Shown here in pieces: positions 1 through 10,760 of a stretch of 64,000 nucleotides of DNA (within the stretch, counting starts at the first letter, position 1; each line of letters starts with the position of its first letter). The position numbers and the translations under genes were made by a program. The notes beneath the pieces were generated by a model. That model had not been told where the DNA came from and searched no databases. It saw nothing but the letters and a program-made list of their open reading frames with translations. The stretch covers positions 1 through 64,000 of the forward strand of contig CAWUHX010000162.1 in NCBI GenBank assembly GCA_963922205.1, read 5' to 3'. This DNA is from Romanomermis culicivorax. Lineage: Eukaryota; Nematoda; Enoplea; Mermithida; Mermithidae.

Positions 1-26
1 AAGCAGTGGTATCAACGCAGAGTACT
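1..26 (+). other. SMART-type PCR primer (non-genomic)
   Basis: The first 26 bases match the SMART amplification primer, beginning AAGCAGTGGTATC and ending GAGTACT. Comparison with the inverted integrase copy at 811-1640 shows that homology to genomic sequence starts exactly at base 27. The primer is used in SMART cDNA synthesis and in PCR-amplified low-input genomic libraries. It should be treated as untrimmed adapter at a contig end, not as biology. Confidence 0.95.
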
Positions 27-810
27 ACCTTGCAGACCTCAGTTCCTTATCTGAGCACAATGATGGGTTCAAATTTTTTCTGACTTGTGTTGATGTTTTA
101 TCAGAATATGCATGGACTGTCCCGCTAAAAAATAAGACTGGGCCTTCTATTCTAGATGCTTTCAACCTTATTCTTGATTCAGGAAGAAAACCCCAAAAAG
201 TCCAAACAGATGCAGGTACTGAGTTTACAAAAAAATTCTTTCAGGCATTCTTGAAAAAGCAAAATATCACCTACTTTATAACCAATAGTGAAACCAAGGC
301 TAGCATTGTGGAGCGTTTCAACAGGACATTGAAAGAGAGAACGTGGAGATACTTTGCCAAGAACAATATATACAGGTATCTTGATGTCTTGCCCCATTTA
401 TTGTTGGCATATAATACAAGCAGACACAGAACCATAGGAGTGCCCCCTATTCAAGTGAATGATAAAAATAAGGCCAGAATTGTAGAAAAATTGTTCAACA
501 AATGCAAAGTACATACAATCTTTAAGTTGGAACCTGGTGATAAAGTCTGAATCAGTAAAGTAAAAGGAACCTTTGAAAAGGGCTACACCCCAAATTGGAG
601 TGGTGAAATTTTCATTGTACATGAAAAGAAAGCCAGGCAGCCACCAGTCTATGTGATTAGGGATCAGTTGGGTGAAATTGTAAAGGGTATCTTTTATGAG
701 CCAGAACTACAAAAGGTGCATGAAATCTCTGATGTAGGTATTGTGGAAAAAGTTGTAAGGACTAGAAAAAAAGCTGGCAAGACTGAATATCTTGTAAAAT
801 GGAAAGGGTA
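27..810 (+). pseudogene. Polinton/Maverick-type integrase with chromodomain, left copy, 5'-truncated, one nonsense mutation
   Basis: One reading frame carries an rve-type integrase core and a C-terminal chromodomain. The core shows CVDVLSEYAW, the second catalytic aspartate in QTDAGTEF and the glutamate in IVERFNRT. The chromodomain ends in EYLVKWKGY near 785-808. The frame is open from 29 to 810 except for TGA at 548-550, where the inverted sister copy has CGA (Arg). The N-terminus, including the QMD aspartate, is lost at the adapter. Integrases of this type with a chromodomain are typical of Polinton/Maverick elements and insert the element DNA into host chromatin; a polymerase of the same element class lies nearby at 3797-7930. 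After KWKGY the sequence flips directly into the inverted copy. I am sure of the integrase fold and less sure of the exact element family. Confidence 0.8.
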
Positions 811-1640
811 CCACTCCAATTTGGGGTGTAGCCCTTTTCAAAGGTTCCTTTTACTTTACTGATTCGGACTTTATTACCAGGTTCCAACTTAAAGATTGTA
901 TGTACTTTGCATTTGTTGAACAATTTTTCTACAATTCTACCCTTATTTTTATCATTCACTTGAATAGGGGGGCACTCCTATGGTTCTGTGTCTGCTTGTA
1001 TTATATGGCAACAATAAATGGGGCAAGACATCAAGATACCTGTATGTATTGTTCTTGGTAAAGTATCTCCACATTCTCTCTTTCAATGTCCTGTTAAAAC
1101 GCTCCACAATGCTAGCCTTGGTTTCACTATTGGTTATAAAGTAGGTGATATTTTGCTTTTTCAAGAACGCCTGAAAGAATTTGTTTGTAAACTCAGTACC
1201 TGCATCTGTTTGGACTTTTTGGGGTTTTCTTCCTGAATCAAGAATAAGGTTGAAAGCATGTAGAATAGAAGGCCCAGTCTAATTTTTTAGGGGGACAGTC
1301 CATGCATATTTTGATAAAACATCAACACAAGTCAGTAAAAATTTGAACCCATCATTGTGCTTAGATAAGGAACTGAGGTCTGCAAGGTCCATTTGCCACT
1401 GTTCATCAATATCACTAACCAGAATAGGATTTCTATTGTAGTGGCGCCTTGCATATCTATGTACAGTATAGGTTGACTGCTTTTGCAGCCATTTTTTCAC
1501 AAATGATAATTTCACATTTAGATCCTCTTTTTTGGCCCTTTCAAACAGGTTCTGGGCACTGCAATATCCAGTGTCAGGATCTATGGAGAAGAGTGACCCT
1601 GAACTTTTATTTACACATTTGCCATATTATACCTAGTACT
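811..1640 (-). pseudogene. Polinton/Maverick-type integrase, right inverted copy, frameshifted
   Basis: This is a reverse-complement paralogue of 27-600 that extends further into the N-terminus, with FERAKKED, YTVHRYARRHYNRNP and EQWQMDLADLSSLSKHNDGF. It holds the first catalytic aspartate (QWQMD), the second (QTDAGTEF region) and the glutamate (VERFN), but lacks the chromodomain because the arms meet inside the gene. It is broken by TAG at 1279-1281, where the left copy has AAG, and by an extra G in the run at about 966-971, where the left copy has five C. The two copies also differ at several other positions (for example RMWRYFTKNN against RTWRYFAKNN). They are therefore diverged paralogues and not a foldback of one template molecule. 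Confidence 0.8.
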
Positions 1641-1784
1641 ATTTCTATTGCTGTTTGAATTTTTACTAAAAAGCTGTTCTAAATGCCTTCTTAACAATTT
1701 TAGCAGTGTCAAGACTGTTTACACTGCTAATAAGATGATGCAGTACCAAATCTCATGGTACACTGTCTTTCCATTATTTCTCTC

Positions 1785-2684
1785 TGTAACGTACCTGCTA
1801 AAGCAGTACTGTAAATATGTAGCATACTGTATGTGATAGACATTTATTAGATATTATTTTATTTTCACATTTTATTGTCTCAAGGATGTCTGGGATTCAC
1901 ACCCAAACATTCCTATAAAATTACGTGAAGTACTTTATTTTGATCCGTTCACACCCCGGTAGCCCAATTAAGATGCCCTAATTAATTTGCACAAACGGCA
2001 GCTGTTCCCCTAGAACCTACACTAAACTACACATTCCACAGCTACCGTAATCCCCCATAAAAATCGTAAACAACACCTGCACACAGTAAAATACGTAGAA
2101 GCCCCGCCAGACAGTAGTCTCAAGTGTAACGGTAGCGGCGGCCCCACAAAACATGTGTATACAGAGAAACCGATACAGGAAGCATGCACAGAAGCACAAA
2201 GGTGTGGCCAAGCCCACCCTAGGAAGCAAGCAAAGCACAGAAAGCATACAGTACCAGGAAAGCGATAGAGAGGCGTAACTAAGTAAGCATAAAAAGCGTA
2301 GCAGGAAATGATGATTGGCCGAAGAAGATGGACAGAAGCTCGACCTCCCGCAACGCCCAGGGAGTGGCCAAAATCGCCATATAAAAGAAGAAGCAAAGCG
2401 TGATTTGTTCATTCTTCTTATTCTTGTGGTTTTACGTTTTTGACTTCTGCGCTCGCCCCGTCCTTTTTATACATTTGCAAGCAGCCGATTATCCGAAAGC
2501 AACTCAAACGGAGGCCCCCGTTTGTATTATAAATCGAAGTGCGTTTTGTATTGTCGAGGTTCAAGCAACCGTCGATCGTTCGTGTATTATCGCCCCGTAT
2601 TTGTACCGCCCGTGCCCCTTTTGTCCCCGCCGTATCGACCGATTGGTTAGAAGTAAAGTACCTCACACAAATCTGGTCGTTACA
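1785..2684 (-). repeat. Solo LTR, family TGTAA, copy A (complete)
   Basis: A 900-bp sequence is bounded by TGTAAC at its left end and GTTACA at its right end, the TG..CA inverted ends expected of an LTR. It is flanked by a perfect 4-bp target duplication TCTC (1781-1784 and 2685-2688). It is homologous, in reverse, to 11087-11979 and to the truncated copies at 8325-9480 and 34190-34677. No internal retrotransposon sequence is attached, so it is a solo LTR left by LTR-LTR recombination. Confidence 0.85.
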
Positions 2685-2739
2685 TCTCCAAGCAAGCTAA
2701 AAAATTTGCAATGCTATTATTATGAGACTCCATTTTTCC

Positions 2740-3010
2740 ATACATTTATACTAATGCACAACTTTTATAGAGAATCAATATTCATTCAATCAGAGCCAGT
2801 GCATAAAACACACAAACATTCACTACTAGATTCCATACACCAATCAATGTTCATTATCTTATGCTAAAAGCATAAAAAACATGCATAGCTAGCTTCCAAG
2901 CATCAATCAATGTTCATTCCCAAGAGATAATGCATAAAAAAATACAAGCACACACAGCCACTTCCAAACACAAAGCAATGTTCATAAAAACATACAGCCA
3001 GCTTACACAC
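2740..3010. repeat. Short tandem repeat, about 65-bp period, around AATGTTCATT
   Basis: Diverged units carry a CAATCAATGTTCATT-like core followed by GCATAAAA and a CTTCCA(A/T)(A/G)CA-like segment. They recur near 2780, 2845, 2910 and 2975. No coding potential is seen. The rest of 2689-3796 is AT-rich spacer in which I see nothing else. Confidence 0.5.
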
Positions 3011-3796
3011 TAGCAAATATAATGTACACTGTGATAGCTAAAAAGAAAAACACTGGTTTATGCCTATGTCATAAGTTTATGAATGGAAGGCTAACTTCTT
3101 ACATTGACCCAGCAGGTCAATAAAGAAAAAGAACTCATTTATGTAACTAATAACTTGTAAATAATCAGGAAAAGCTTGATAATTAGGCTTGACCACTTCC
3201 CCTATCTTACTGGGTATTTGTTTATTCATGTTATGCAATAGTTTTGTCACAATATATAAATCAAAGTTTTGAGCAGCTAAGCTAAAAAAGAATAAAGAGT
3301 TGTTGGAGCGTGGCTGAGTGATGTCATCAAGATAAAGAAAATTAGCTTTATAGCCAACATGGCTAGGAGAGATTGATGACATCAAATTCCAGAAATGCCA
3401 AACAAAAAAAAATAAAATAAAAATAATAGTTTTTATGCATATATGGTATACAAATTAAAATTTTAAAAAGATCAAAAAAAGAGATAAGAAATGAATCATC
3501 AAAAAACTGGATTTTTCTGGTTTTTTCTGGAAATTTCAGATCAATTTTTTGTCTAGAATGTGATTTGATGATCAAGAAGTTAGCTGCTCACCCAGTATAC
3601 TGTAGTTTTTTATGCACATGAGGTATAGGAGACAGAAAAGTATAAAAGGAGAGAAAAATGGATAAAAGTTATTCTTCAATTTTATGAAGCTAGTGAAAGG
3701 TTGATTCTATTTGAAAGCTCTCACTGATTTTTATTATATCAATAGTTGGACTATTTTCTCATTATATTTATTTGCTGACTTGCTTTTTATTCTTCA

Positions 3797-6700
3797 TTGA
3801 ATATTTATTACTCATTGGATATGGAGGGATTCACTTGCAGTGAATGTGGTAAAGGATTTAGTGAACAAAGATATTTGCGAGCCCATGTTACATCAGCCCA
3901 CAAAGGATGGAGATACAAATGTCCACAATGTGCCTCAATTTTAACCCAAGTTAAGGGATTGAAAAATCATTTTTTGAAGCAACATCAAGAATTTACTTGC
4001 CTTTATTGTGACAAATTTTTCGCCAATCAGAAAGAATTATTTGCTCAAAACCACACTGAAAAATGTTTGCTCATTAAACCAAAAGATACGCCCCCAGAAG
4101 CAATGGAACAGGATATGAACCTAGTACAAGTTATGAAACAATTTCCGAGGACACAGACTTGCCTAATGATTTATCAGAATACCCAGAAGACTTTCATGGA
4201 GAAATAACAAGTTACTGGCGCCTTATCCGAACCAACAAGTCAACAACCAATTTATTAGACCATATGTACAATTACCGTTGGAGTTCAGCCAATGGATCAC
4301 TGAAAACAATGGCAGAAGATATTTATCACAATGAAAAGGAAAGCTTCAGAATTGATGGGGCCATTGGATGTTTACTCAAAAATCGAGAATCAGGTGAGAT
4401 AAAATTTTGGTATGCATGCCAGAGTAATTTTACCCTGTTGAATCAACCTATGTTGATCAAAAATGGGCTTGATTTAAAAAATTTGGTAGAAACTTTGGAA
4501 AATATTGATTTTGAATCAAAATTTACACGTCCAGATACAAAATGGACACTTGCCCTTATCACTAATATTGAATTTTATGTAATGCCACAAAAGGGCTTTG
4601 TAGCAGGATGTAAGAATTTTCATTTACCTGAGACCATCGCCCATCAAAGGCATAACCTTTTAGGTATGACCTATGATAGCCAGAAAAATAGTTTTAAAGA
4701 TAATTTATGCCTGTTTCGCTGTTTAGCACAGGCCATTTCAAAAACATTTGAAGATAAAAATCTTGTGTATGAACTTTTTGTAAAATATTGTCAGAAGAAA
4801 AAAATTCCAGCAGTAATAGATACTTTTGATGGTGTTCCATTTACGGACTTGGAAATACTGGAAACTTTGCTCAAAGTTGATATTCAAGTATTTCACATTG
4901 ATCCTGTTGAAAAAGTAGCCCTATGTTGGAAAAATGTAATCCAAAAATATGAACAGCTTTTAAATTTAGACGTTTCTTTTAATGAAAATGGTCAGGCACA
5001 CTACAGACTTGGACCAGTATGCAAAGAGATATACTTGCCTCTCTTGTAGCCGTTTGGTTAAAAAACAAGAAAAGCTAAATGAGCATGCAAAAAATCATTG
5101 TCATGCAGGGAAAACAGTCCATAAATTCCCGGGTGGTGTTTATATGGTGAAAAAATCCATTTTTGAACAATTAGATGAATTAGAAATTATGGTGGACAAA
5201 GCAAACCGTTTTTGTCCTTTTTATGCAGTTTTTGACTTTGAAGCACTTCTCATTAAAAAGTCCCAGCAAACTTTTTATCAATTATTGTTTGTTGCTCAAC
5301 ATCAACCTGTTTCATGTGCCATTGCCACCAATATTCCCAATTTTGACCCCATTTGTTTTGTTGAAGAGGATCCTAATCTTTTGGTACAAAAAAAGGTAAA
5401 CCATCTAGAATTAATCAGCATTAAGCAAAACCAAATTTTGTAGTATAAGTATAAGTCAGTATTTGATCAACTAGATGCCTTAATTGAAACTGACAAGGCC
5501 TATATTCAAGAACTTTATGCAAAGGGGAGAGATTCCAGACGAGAAAAGGATCATCTCAACTCAACCATTGCCCTCGAGTGTCGTTTGGAAAGGTACTGCT
5601 CCCAACTGACCTGCCTGGGTTTTAATTCAGGTAAATATATTAAGCTCATAAAAAGGAATATTTTTCCAAAACTTGTTGAACATGTGAGGGAAAATGGCGA
5701 TAGCCCATGGCCCAAAGCCATTTTAAGAAATGGATCTTTCCTATGTCTTTCTACAGAAAAGTTGAAATTTTTGGACATATCCCTATATCTAGCCCCAGGT
5801 TTTAGTTTAGATACCTTTATGAAGGCATATGGGGCATCACTTTGTAAAGCCAAGTTTCCTTACGAATATATGGACTCTTTTGGTAAATTATACGAAACAT
5901 CAGTGCCTCCATCTGAGGCTTTTTATAGTAACCTGAGAAAAGAATCAATTTCTAGCGTAGATTATGAACTCTGTAAAAAGTATTGGATCGAAAATAAAAT
6001 GACCACTTTAAAAGATTTTTTGGTTTTTTACAATCTTCGTGATGTTGTGCCTTTTCTAGAAGCTGTTACAAGGATGATGACGCTCTATTGGGACCAGTTT
6101 GGAATCGATATTTTCAGAGAGGCCATGTCTTTGCCAGGTGTCACAGAAAGATACTTGTTCAAAAGTATTCCAAACACCCAATTTGCCCTCTTCTCTTAAA
6201 AATCAAAAGATCTTTACTATTCTTTAAAATCTAGTATGAGGGATGGCCTCGCAATGGTCATGACATGCTTAGCTATCAAGGATAAAACCTTTATCCGAAA
6301 TAATCCCCAAAAAATGGTAAATTCAATTATTGGGTTAGATTTTAATGCACTCTACCTCTGGGCTCAGTCCATGCCCACACCCACAGGGTTTTTCGATCAT
6401 TGGGTTTCCTGCAGGGAAAAATTTCAAAAGATAACTTGTGCCAAAACAATTTCTATTGAATGGTTGGAATATGAAAGCTGGAAGATCAGCCAATTTATTC
6501 AGCATCTTGGAAATGGTAAGGAGAAATGCATCAGCCCCAGGCACTTGCCGGTTGATGGATATTGCCAGGAAACCAATACGGCATTCGAGTTTTATGGATG
6601 CTACTGGCATTGCCATAATTGTTCTTTCAGCAGAATGAACAAACAAAAAGATTATGATGAAGAACACAGCAAACGACAGGAAAAAAAGGCCTATATAAGA

Positions 6701-7930
6701 GCTTATATTAAGCAAAGATCGAAAAGTTCCCCTAATTTCTTTAGAAAATTTCAGTTCCAAAAATATGTTGATAAAAATAACATGGAAAAATCAATTTTGG
6801 ATGGTTCCGTTTTTGGATTCGTAAAAGTTGATATTTGGACTCCAGACCATCTGAAAGAAAAGTACGTCGATTTCCCCCCAATTATAAAACATGCAGAAGT
6901 GGGGAGAGATGATGCAGGTGATTTAATGAAGGAATATGCTGAAAAAACGAATCAGCTAAGACAGCCAAGGAAAAATCTCATAAACAGCTATTTTGGCCAA
7001 GAGATCATGATTTCCACCCCAATGTTCCAGTTTTTAGTCAAGCATGGTCTAATAGTTGAAAAAATTCATGAAATTATTCAGTTTGATAGGACTACCCCAT
7101 TTGAGGCTTTTAGGGATAAGGTGACCCAGCATAGACAGGAAGGTGATACCAACCCAGATTTGGTGATGATTGCCGACACATTCAAATTGCTAGGCAACAC
7201 TGGGTATGGAAAAACGTTAACCAATAAGGAGAACCATGTGGACGTTTTCTTTACACACTACAGAAAAGCGGCCGAAATGGGTCTGAGTCCCTATATTAAA
7301 AAAATCAAAAGTATAACCGAAAATTGTTACGAAGTCCACATGAAAAAGCGAGAAATTTTCTTGGACTTGCCCATAGTAGTTGGACTCTCAGTTTACAACT
7401 GGGCAAAAGTCCGAATGTTGGAATTTTTCTATGATGTGTTACAAAAATATTTTGACCCTGCCGATTATCAGTGTATGGAAATGGACACTGATAGCATCTA
7501 CCTCGCCATATCCGCCCCTAATTTATTGGACATTGTTAAACCCCACCTAAAAGCAGAATTTTTAAATAATGTATACCCCAAATGGTTTGTGACCAGTCCA
7601 CAGCAAAAAAGAACACCTGGCTTGTTGAAAGTAGAATGGAGCGGTACAGCCATGTGCTGTTTATCGGCCAAGACCTATATTGGAATAGGTGAAGGAGAAA
7701 AAAAGGTAAGTTGTAAAGGACTTATGAAAAAAGTAAATGATCTTAATTTTGAAAAATATGCATCAGTTTTGGAAACAAAAGACCCCTGGAATGGCGAAAA
7801 TATTGGATTTAGGATGCAGGGGGATAATAAGATATGGACTTACGTCCAACAGAAACAAGGCCTTCCATTCCTATATGTAAAAAGGAAAGTCTTGGACGAT
7901 GGCATAACAACAGTGCCATTGGATTTATGA
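3797..7930 (+). pseudogene. Polinton/Maverick protein-primed DNA polymerase B, broken
   Basis: This is a family B, protein-primed type DNA polymerase that would replicate a Polinton/Maverick element. It has an N-terminal C2H2 zinc-finger block (about 3830-4070, CSECGKGF and CLYCDKFF). A D-N-L-C-L-F-R segment near 4699-4720 resembles the catalytic cysteine block of OTU proteases. A further C2HC finger lies at 5030-5100. The exonuclease shows FYAVFDFEAL (5218-5247) and YNLRDVVPFLEA (about 6029-6063). Polymerase motif A is LDFNALY (about 6336-6356), motif B LLGNTGYGK (about 7187-7213) and motif C MDTDS (about 7480-7495). The gene is inactivated by frameshifts near 4110-4125 and 5000-5025 and by in-frame TAG 5441-5443 and TAA 6197-6199. 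The full protein would be about 1,370 residues, long for the family because of the N-terminal modules. The last 564 codons (6236-7930) are open. Confidence 0.88.
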
Positions 7931-7993
7931 ATATTTTTATTTTTGTTTTTTATTCTCATATATTTTGCAATTCTCGTCGTATCATATTTTCTT

Positions 7994-8115
7994 GCTTCTA
8001 CAATGTAGAAGCCCTTATTTTTTATTTGTTTTTGTATTTATTTATTATTTTTATGTGTTTGTATTTGTCTGTGTTTTTATATGTTTGTATTTGTCTTGCT
8101 TCTGCTAAGCAGAAG
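7994..8115. repeat. Two near-perfect hairpins after the polymerase stop
   Basis: GCTTCTACA/TGTAGAAGC (7994-8012) is a 9-bp stem with a one-base loop. CTTCTGCT/AGCAGAAG (8099-8115) is an 8-bp stem with a one-base loop. Both lie within 190 bp downstream of the polymerase stop codon and share the CTTCT/AGAAG stem. They may belong to the 3' region of the element or to a separate small inverted repeat; no function can be read from the sequence. Confidence 0.5.
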
Positions 8116-8130
8116 TAGTGCTTCTACGGG

Positions 8131-8240
8131 GTACTAGGTGCATGGTGAGGAGCCAATGACGGCCTAGGGTCAGGTAGAAGCCAGCAGTGCAATGGCGCTA
8201 GGTGCATGGTGAGGAGCCAATGACGGCCTAGGGTAGGGCA
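8131..8240. repeat. Tandem duplication of a 42-bp unit, 66-bp spacing
   Basis: The segment containing TAGGTGCATGGTGAGGAGCC followed by AATGACGGCCTAGGGT occurs at about 8132-8171 and again at about 8198-8237, nearly identical. It lies between the polymerase hairpins and the decayed LTR. No ORF is supported. Confidence 0.7.
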
Positions 8241-8324
8241 CTGCGAGTCATACAATGTATGGCGGGTAGTCAAACGCCTATGTTTTGTGTGTGGTGGGAC
8301 GATTTTTACGACTTTTTTTATAAT

Positions 8325-8602
8325 CTATAGTCTCAAGGATGTCTGGATTTCACATGTTGACATTCCTATAAATTTATGTAAAGTGTTCTGCCCTGATTTT
8401 CCCGCACCCCAGTAGCCCTTATTGACCCAATTGAGATGCTCTAATTAATTTGCACATCGGCACCTGACCCTCAGAATCCACATGAAAATACACATTCCAC
8501 AGCTATATTAATTCTACACTAAAACCGTAAACACACCTGCATGTAGTAGAAAGTAGAAGCCCCAGCCAGACACCAGTCTCAAGTGGAACAGTAGCTGCGA
8601 TT
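8325..8602 (-). repeat. Family TGTAA LTR, copy D, left part (interrupted)
   Basis: The sequence follows copy A closely in order and orientation: TCTCAAGGATGTCTGG, the ATTAATTTGCACA block, ACATTCCACAGCTA, and the CAGTCTCAAGTG block. It is more diverged than copies A, B and C and lacks the outer end. Homology stops at 8602, where the foldback element begins, and resumes at 9171. Confidence 0.75.
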
Positions 8603-9170
8603 CATGACCCGACAATTGAGCGCCGGACAATTGAGTGCTGACAATTGAGCGCCGACAACTGACCGCCAGACAACTGATCGCCGTGACAACTGAGTGCAGA
8701 GACAACTGAATGCTGAGACAATTGAGTGCCAGACAACTGAGCGCCAGACAACTGAGCGCTGACAACTGAGCGCCGTGGCTTAGGCTTAGGCTTAGGCTTA
8801 TGTTCATGCTTAGGCTTAGGCTTAGGCTTAGGCTTAGGCTTAGGCTTAGGCTTAGGCTTAGGCTTAGGCTTAGGCTTAGGCTTAGGCTTAGGCTTAGGCT
8901 TAGGCTTAGGCTTAGGCTTAGGCTTAGGCTTAGGCTTAGGCCTCAGTAAATGAAAAAAATTGCTCAATTATAATGCATTAAATAGTCGGTGCTCAGTTGT
9001 CGGCGCTCAAATGTCTGAAGCTCAGTTGTCAGGGCTCAAATGTCTGGTGCTCAGTTGTCATGTTCAGTTGTCAGGGCACTCAGTTGTCAAGGCGCTCAAT
9101 TGTCCGGCGCTCAGTTGTCAGCGCTCAATTGTCGGCGCTCAATTGTCCGGCGCTCAATTGTCGGTGCACC
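8603..9170 (+). mobile_element. Foldback element with minisatellite arms and central (TTAGGC)n, copy 1
   Basis: This is a 568-bp element inserted in the decayed LTR, flanked by imperfect 9-bp target duplications GCTGCGATT (8594-8602) and GCTGGGGTT (9171-9179), which match at 7 of 9 bases. The left arm is an array of about 15-bp units like GACAATTGAGCGCCG. The right arm is the same array inverted, CGGCGCTCAATTGTC. The centre is (TTAGGC)n at 8777-8942, including an uninterrupted run of about 22 hexamers from 8808. The outer ends are TGACCCGAC on the left and GTGCACC on the right, the same as in copy 2. Inverted arms built of short tandem repeats plus a 9-bp target duplication are the hallmarks of foldback-type DNA transposons. 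No transposase is encoded, so it would depend on an enzyme supplied elsewhere. Confidence 0.85.
8777..8942 (+). repeat. Interstitial telomere-type hexamer tract (TTAGGC)n
   Basis: About four hexamers, an 8-base interruption, then about 22 perfect TTAGGC hexamers read on the plus strand. TTAGGC is the telomere repeat of many nematodes. Unrelated single-copy sequence and a target duplication on both sides show that this is part of a transposable element and not a chromosome end. Confidence 0.9.
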
Positions 9171-9179
9171 GCTGGGGTT

Positions 9180-9480
9180 CATACAGAAGCATGTATACAC
9201 ACAAGAAATAAATACAGAAGCATATACGGAAGCACATAGGCGTGGTTAAGTCCATCATAAGCAAGGAAGCAAGTGTAATAGAAGGGTGGAAAGCATATGA
9301 TAGGAGAAAAGCATTGGAAGGCGTGGTTAAACAAGCGTACAGTATTCAGAAGCTGAAGATGCAAGAAGCAACGATTGGTGGAAAAATAATTTGGAAACGG
9401 ACCCCCTGTGAACCAAGGGAGTGGCCAGAGCAGAAGCAGTATTTAGAGCAAAGAGAAGCGTGATTCTCTCAGAATTTAAT
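9180..9480 (-). repeat. Family TGTAA LTR, copy D, right part
   Basis: LTR homology resumes after the foldback insertion with CAGAAGCATGTATACA, GGCGTGGTTAAG, GGAGTGGCC and AAGCGTGATT, in the same order as copy A at 2150-2405. There is a small internal duplication of the GGCGTGGTTAA segment. Beyond about 9480 the match to the LTR fades. Confidence 0.65.
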
Positions 9481-10139
9481 CATGTTGAGTTCTTATGTGA
9501 CACTTGTTTTGTGAAACAAAAAGCATTATTCTGGTATCGTCGACATAAAAGCAATCATGGACGAATCGTACATTTACTATTTTGTCGTTTTATCATCATT
9601 GTTCATATCCCTGCATCCCCATGGACCGTGTAAAGTGCAAGTGTTAGGATCAAGTAAAAGTATAGTTAAATCTGGGCGTTACCATACGGTGCCCAATGTC
9701 TATAACCAAGGCCTGGTTTTACTAAAGGAATCTAAGCTCCAGCTCGAGATAATCACAAACAAAAAAGCAACTCGGTTTTATCTCAAGTTTGGTATAATCC
9801 CAATGTCATCAGGATTATAACGAGCTCGATGTCGAGATTAGCGCCAGTTCTAGCTGTCAGGATTAACTTTTTCACATACAGTCATGCTCAAAAGTATAGA
9901 ACATCCCAGTTAAAAAAAATGGAAATGAGTGATTTTTAAGAAAGCAATTTTTTAAACTAAAACAGCAAATTAAAATGCGGTTTTAGAATACAATTTGTTT
10001 TTTTTCGCTGAATATAATGGTGTAATTCTTATTTCTCTATCATTATGCGTTATTTCCCTATTGATGAGTAAAGAAAGGTCACTTTCCCCAAGTTTATGCG
10101 TTCAAATTGCGTCCATGAAAAATGTCTCTAAAGCAAATG
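9481..10139. other. Non-coding spacer with one dispersed repeat
   Basis: No gene is supported. The segment 9690-9870 (CCAAGGCC, CTCGAGATAATC, GCTCGATGTCGAGATTA) is a direct diverged copy of 11990-12160. Each copy is an imperfect inverted repeat built around CTCGAGATAATC. Confidence 0.5.
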
Positions 10140-10390
10140 AAAATTCGATAGATGCATCGCTTTACACAAAAAGAATTATCTCCAGTGTCAACGGGGGTAT
10201 TAACGTGGATTTTTGAGGAAGGGGTTTTCGACCCCCATGAGAATTTAATGAATGCAATCACTTTACACACAAAACTATATTGCCTGTAAACACATGTATT
10301 TCTGCGGCATTTTGGGTTGAGGGTTCATGATCATGGTGAATTCAATGGAAATGGTCACTTTACACTCTGTTTACAAGGTGTCTTAAGTTG
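10140..10390 (+). repeat. M95 minisatellite, about three diverged units
   Basis: Units of roughly 95 bp contain TCACTTTACACA, TGTAAACA, ATTTCTGCG and GGGGTTTTCGACC-like blocks. The family recurs at 12190-13460 and 40400-40800. Sequence immediately downstream (10390-10760) matches the tail of the 40.8-41.3-kb locus, partly in inverted orientation. This suggests that M95 arrays are the arms of a larger inverted-repeat element. Confidence 0.65.
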
Positions 10391-10760
10391 ATTGGTTTAT
10401 ACATCTTTTAATTTTACTGAAAATGGAATTCGTAGCCTTGAGATTATTTTTAATTGTTTCTTTAATGTGAAGATGATCAAATTTAAGACTTCAATGTGCT
10501 TCTACGAACGTTATCATGCAAGGCCAAGTCCCACTAAATAGAAGTGAACTAGTTTTATAGAAAATGCCCTGATGGGGCAGAAGAAGAAGAATATATACTT
10601 GCTTGGATGGTTATCAAGCTAGGAAAAAGAGTGGACCAGATTTTTGAGAACTTGGGTTACAGTTAGAAAAAATCCACTTTGGTTAGTATTGGATTTTCAT
10701 TCTTTCCCAAAAAAATTTTCCATGTCTGTGAAAAAGTACGTTCTGCAGCTGAGTGCATCA
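10391..10760. repeat. Tail of an M95-associated inverted-repeat element
   Basis: GTGAAGATGATCAAATTTAA matches 40885 onward in direct orientation. ATATACTTGCTTGGATGGTT, AAGAGTGGACCAGA, TTCATTCTTTCCC and CATGTCTGTG match the reverse complement of 41100-41330. No convincing ORF is present. The following 300 bases (10761-11086) show nothing recognisable. Confidence 0.5.

Noticed and set aside
2017..2412. 131- and 124-codon overlapping ORFs, mirrored at 11385-11747 and 34215-34445
   Set aside because: They lie in different frames of the same solo LTR and have no conserved domain. Copy-to-copy conservation reflects the LTR itself.
8777..8942. True telomere at this point
   Set aside because: The tract lies inside an element with target duplications and the LTR continues on both sides.
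8602..8967. 121-codon ORF with a long Lys-Pro repeat on the minus strand
   Set aside because: It is the translation of the (TTAGGC)n tract and the minisatellite arms of the foldback element; no gene evidence.
8610..9165. CRISPR-like array
   Set aside because: Units are directly abutting 15-bp minisatellite repeats in two opposite orientations with no unique spacers, and the genome is animal.
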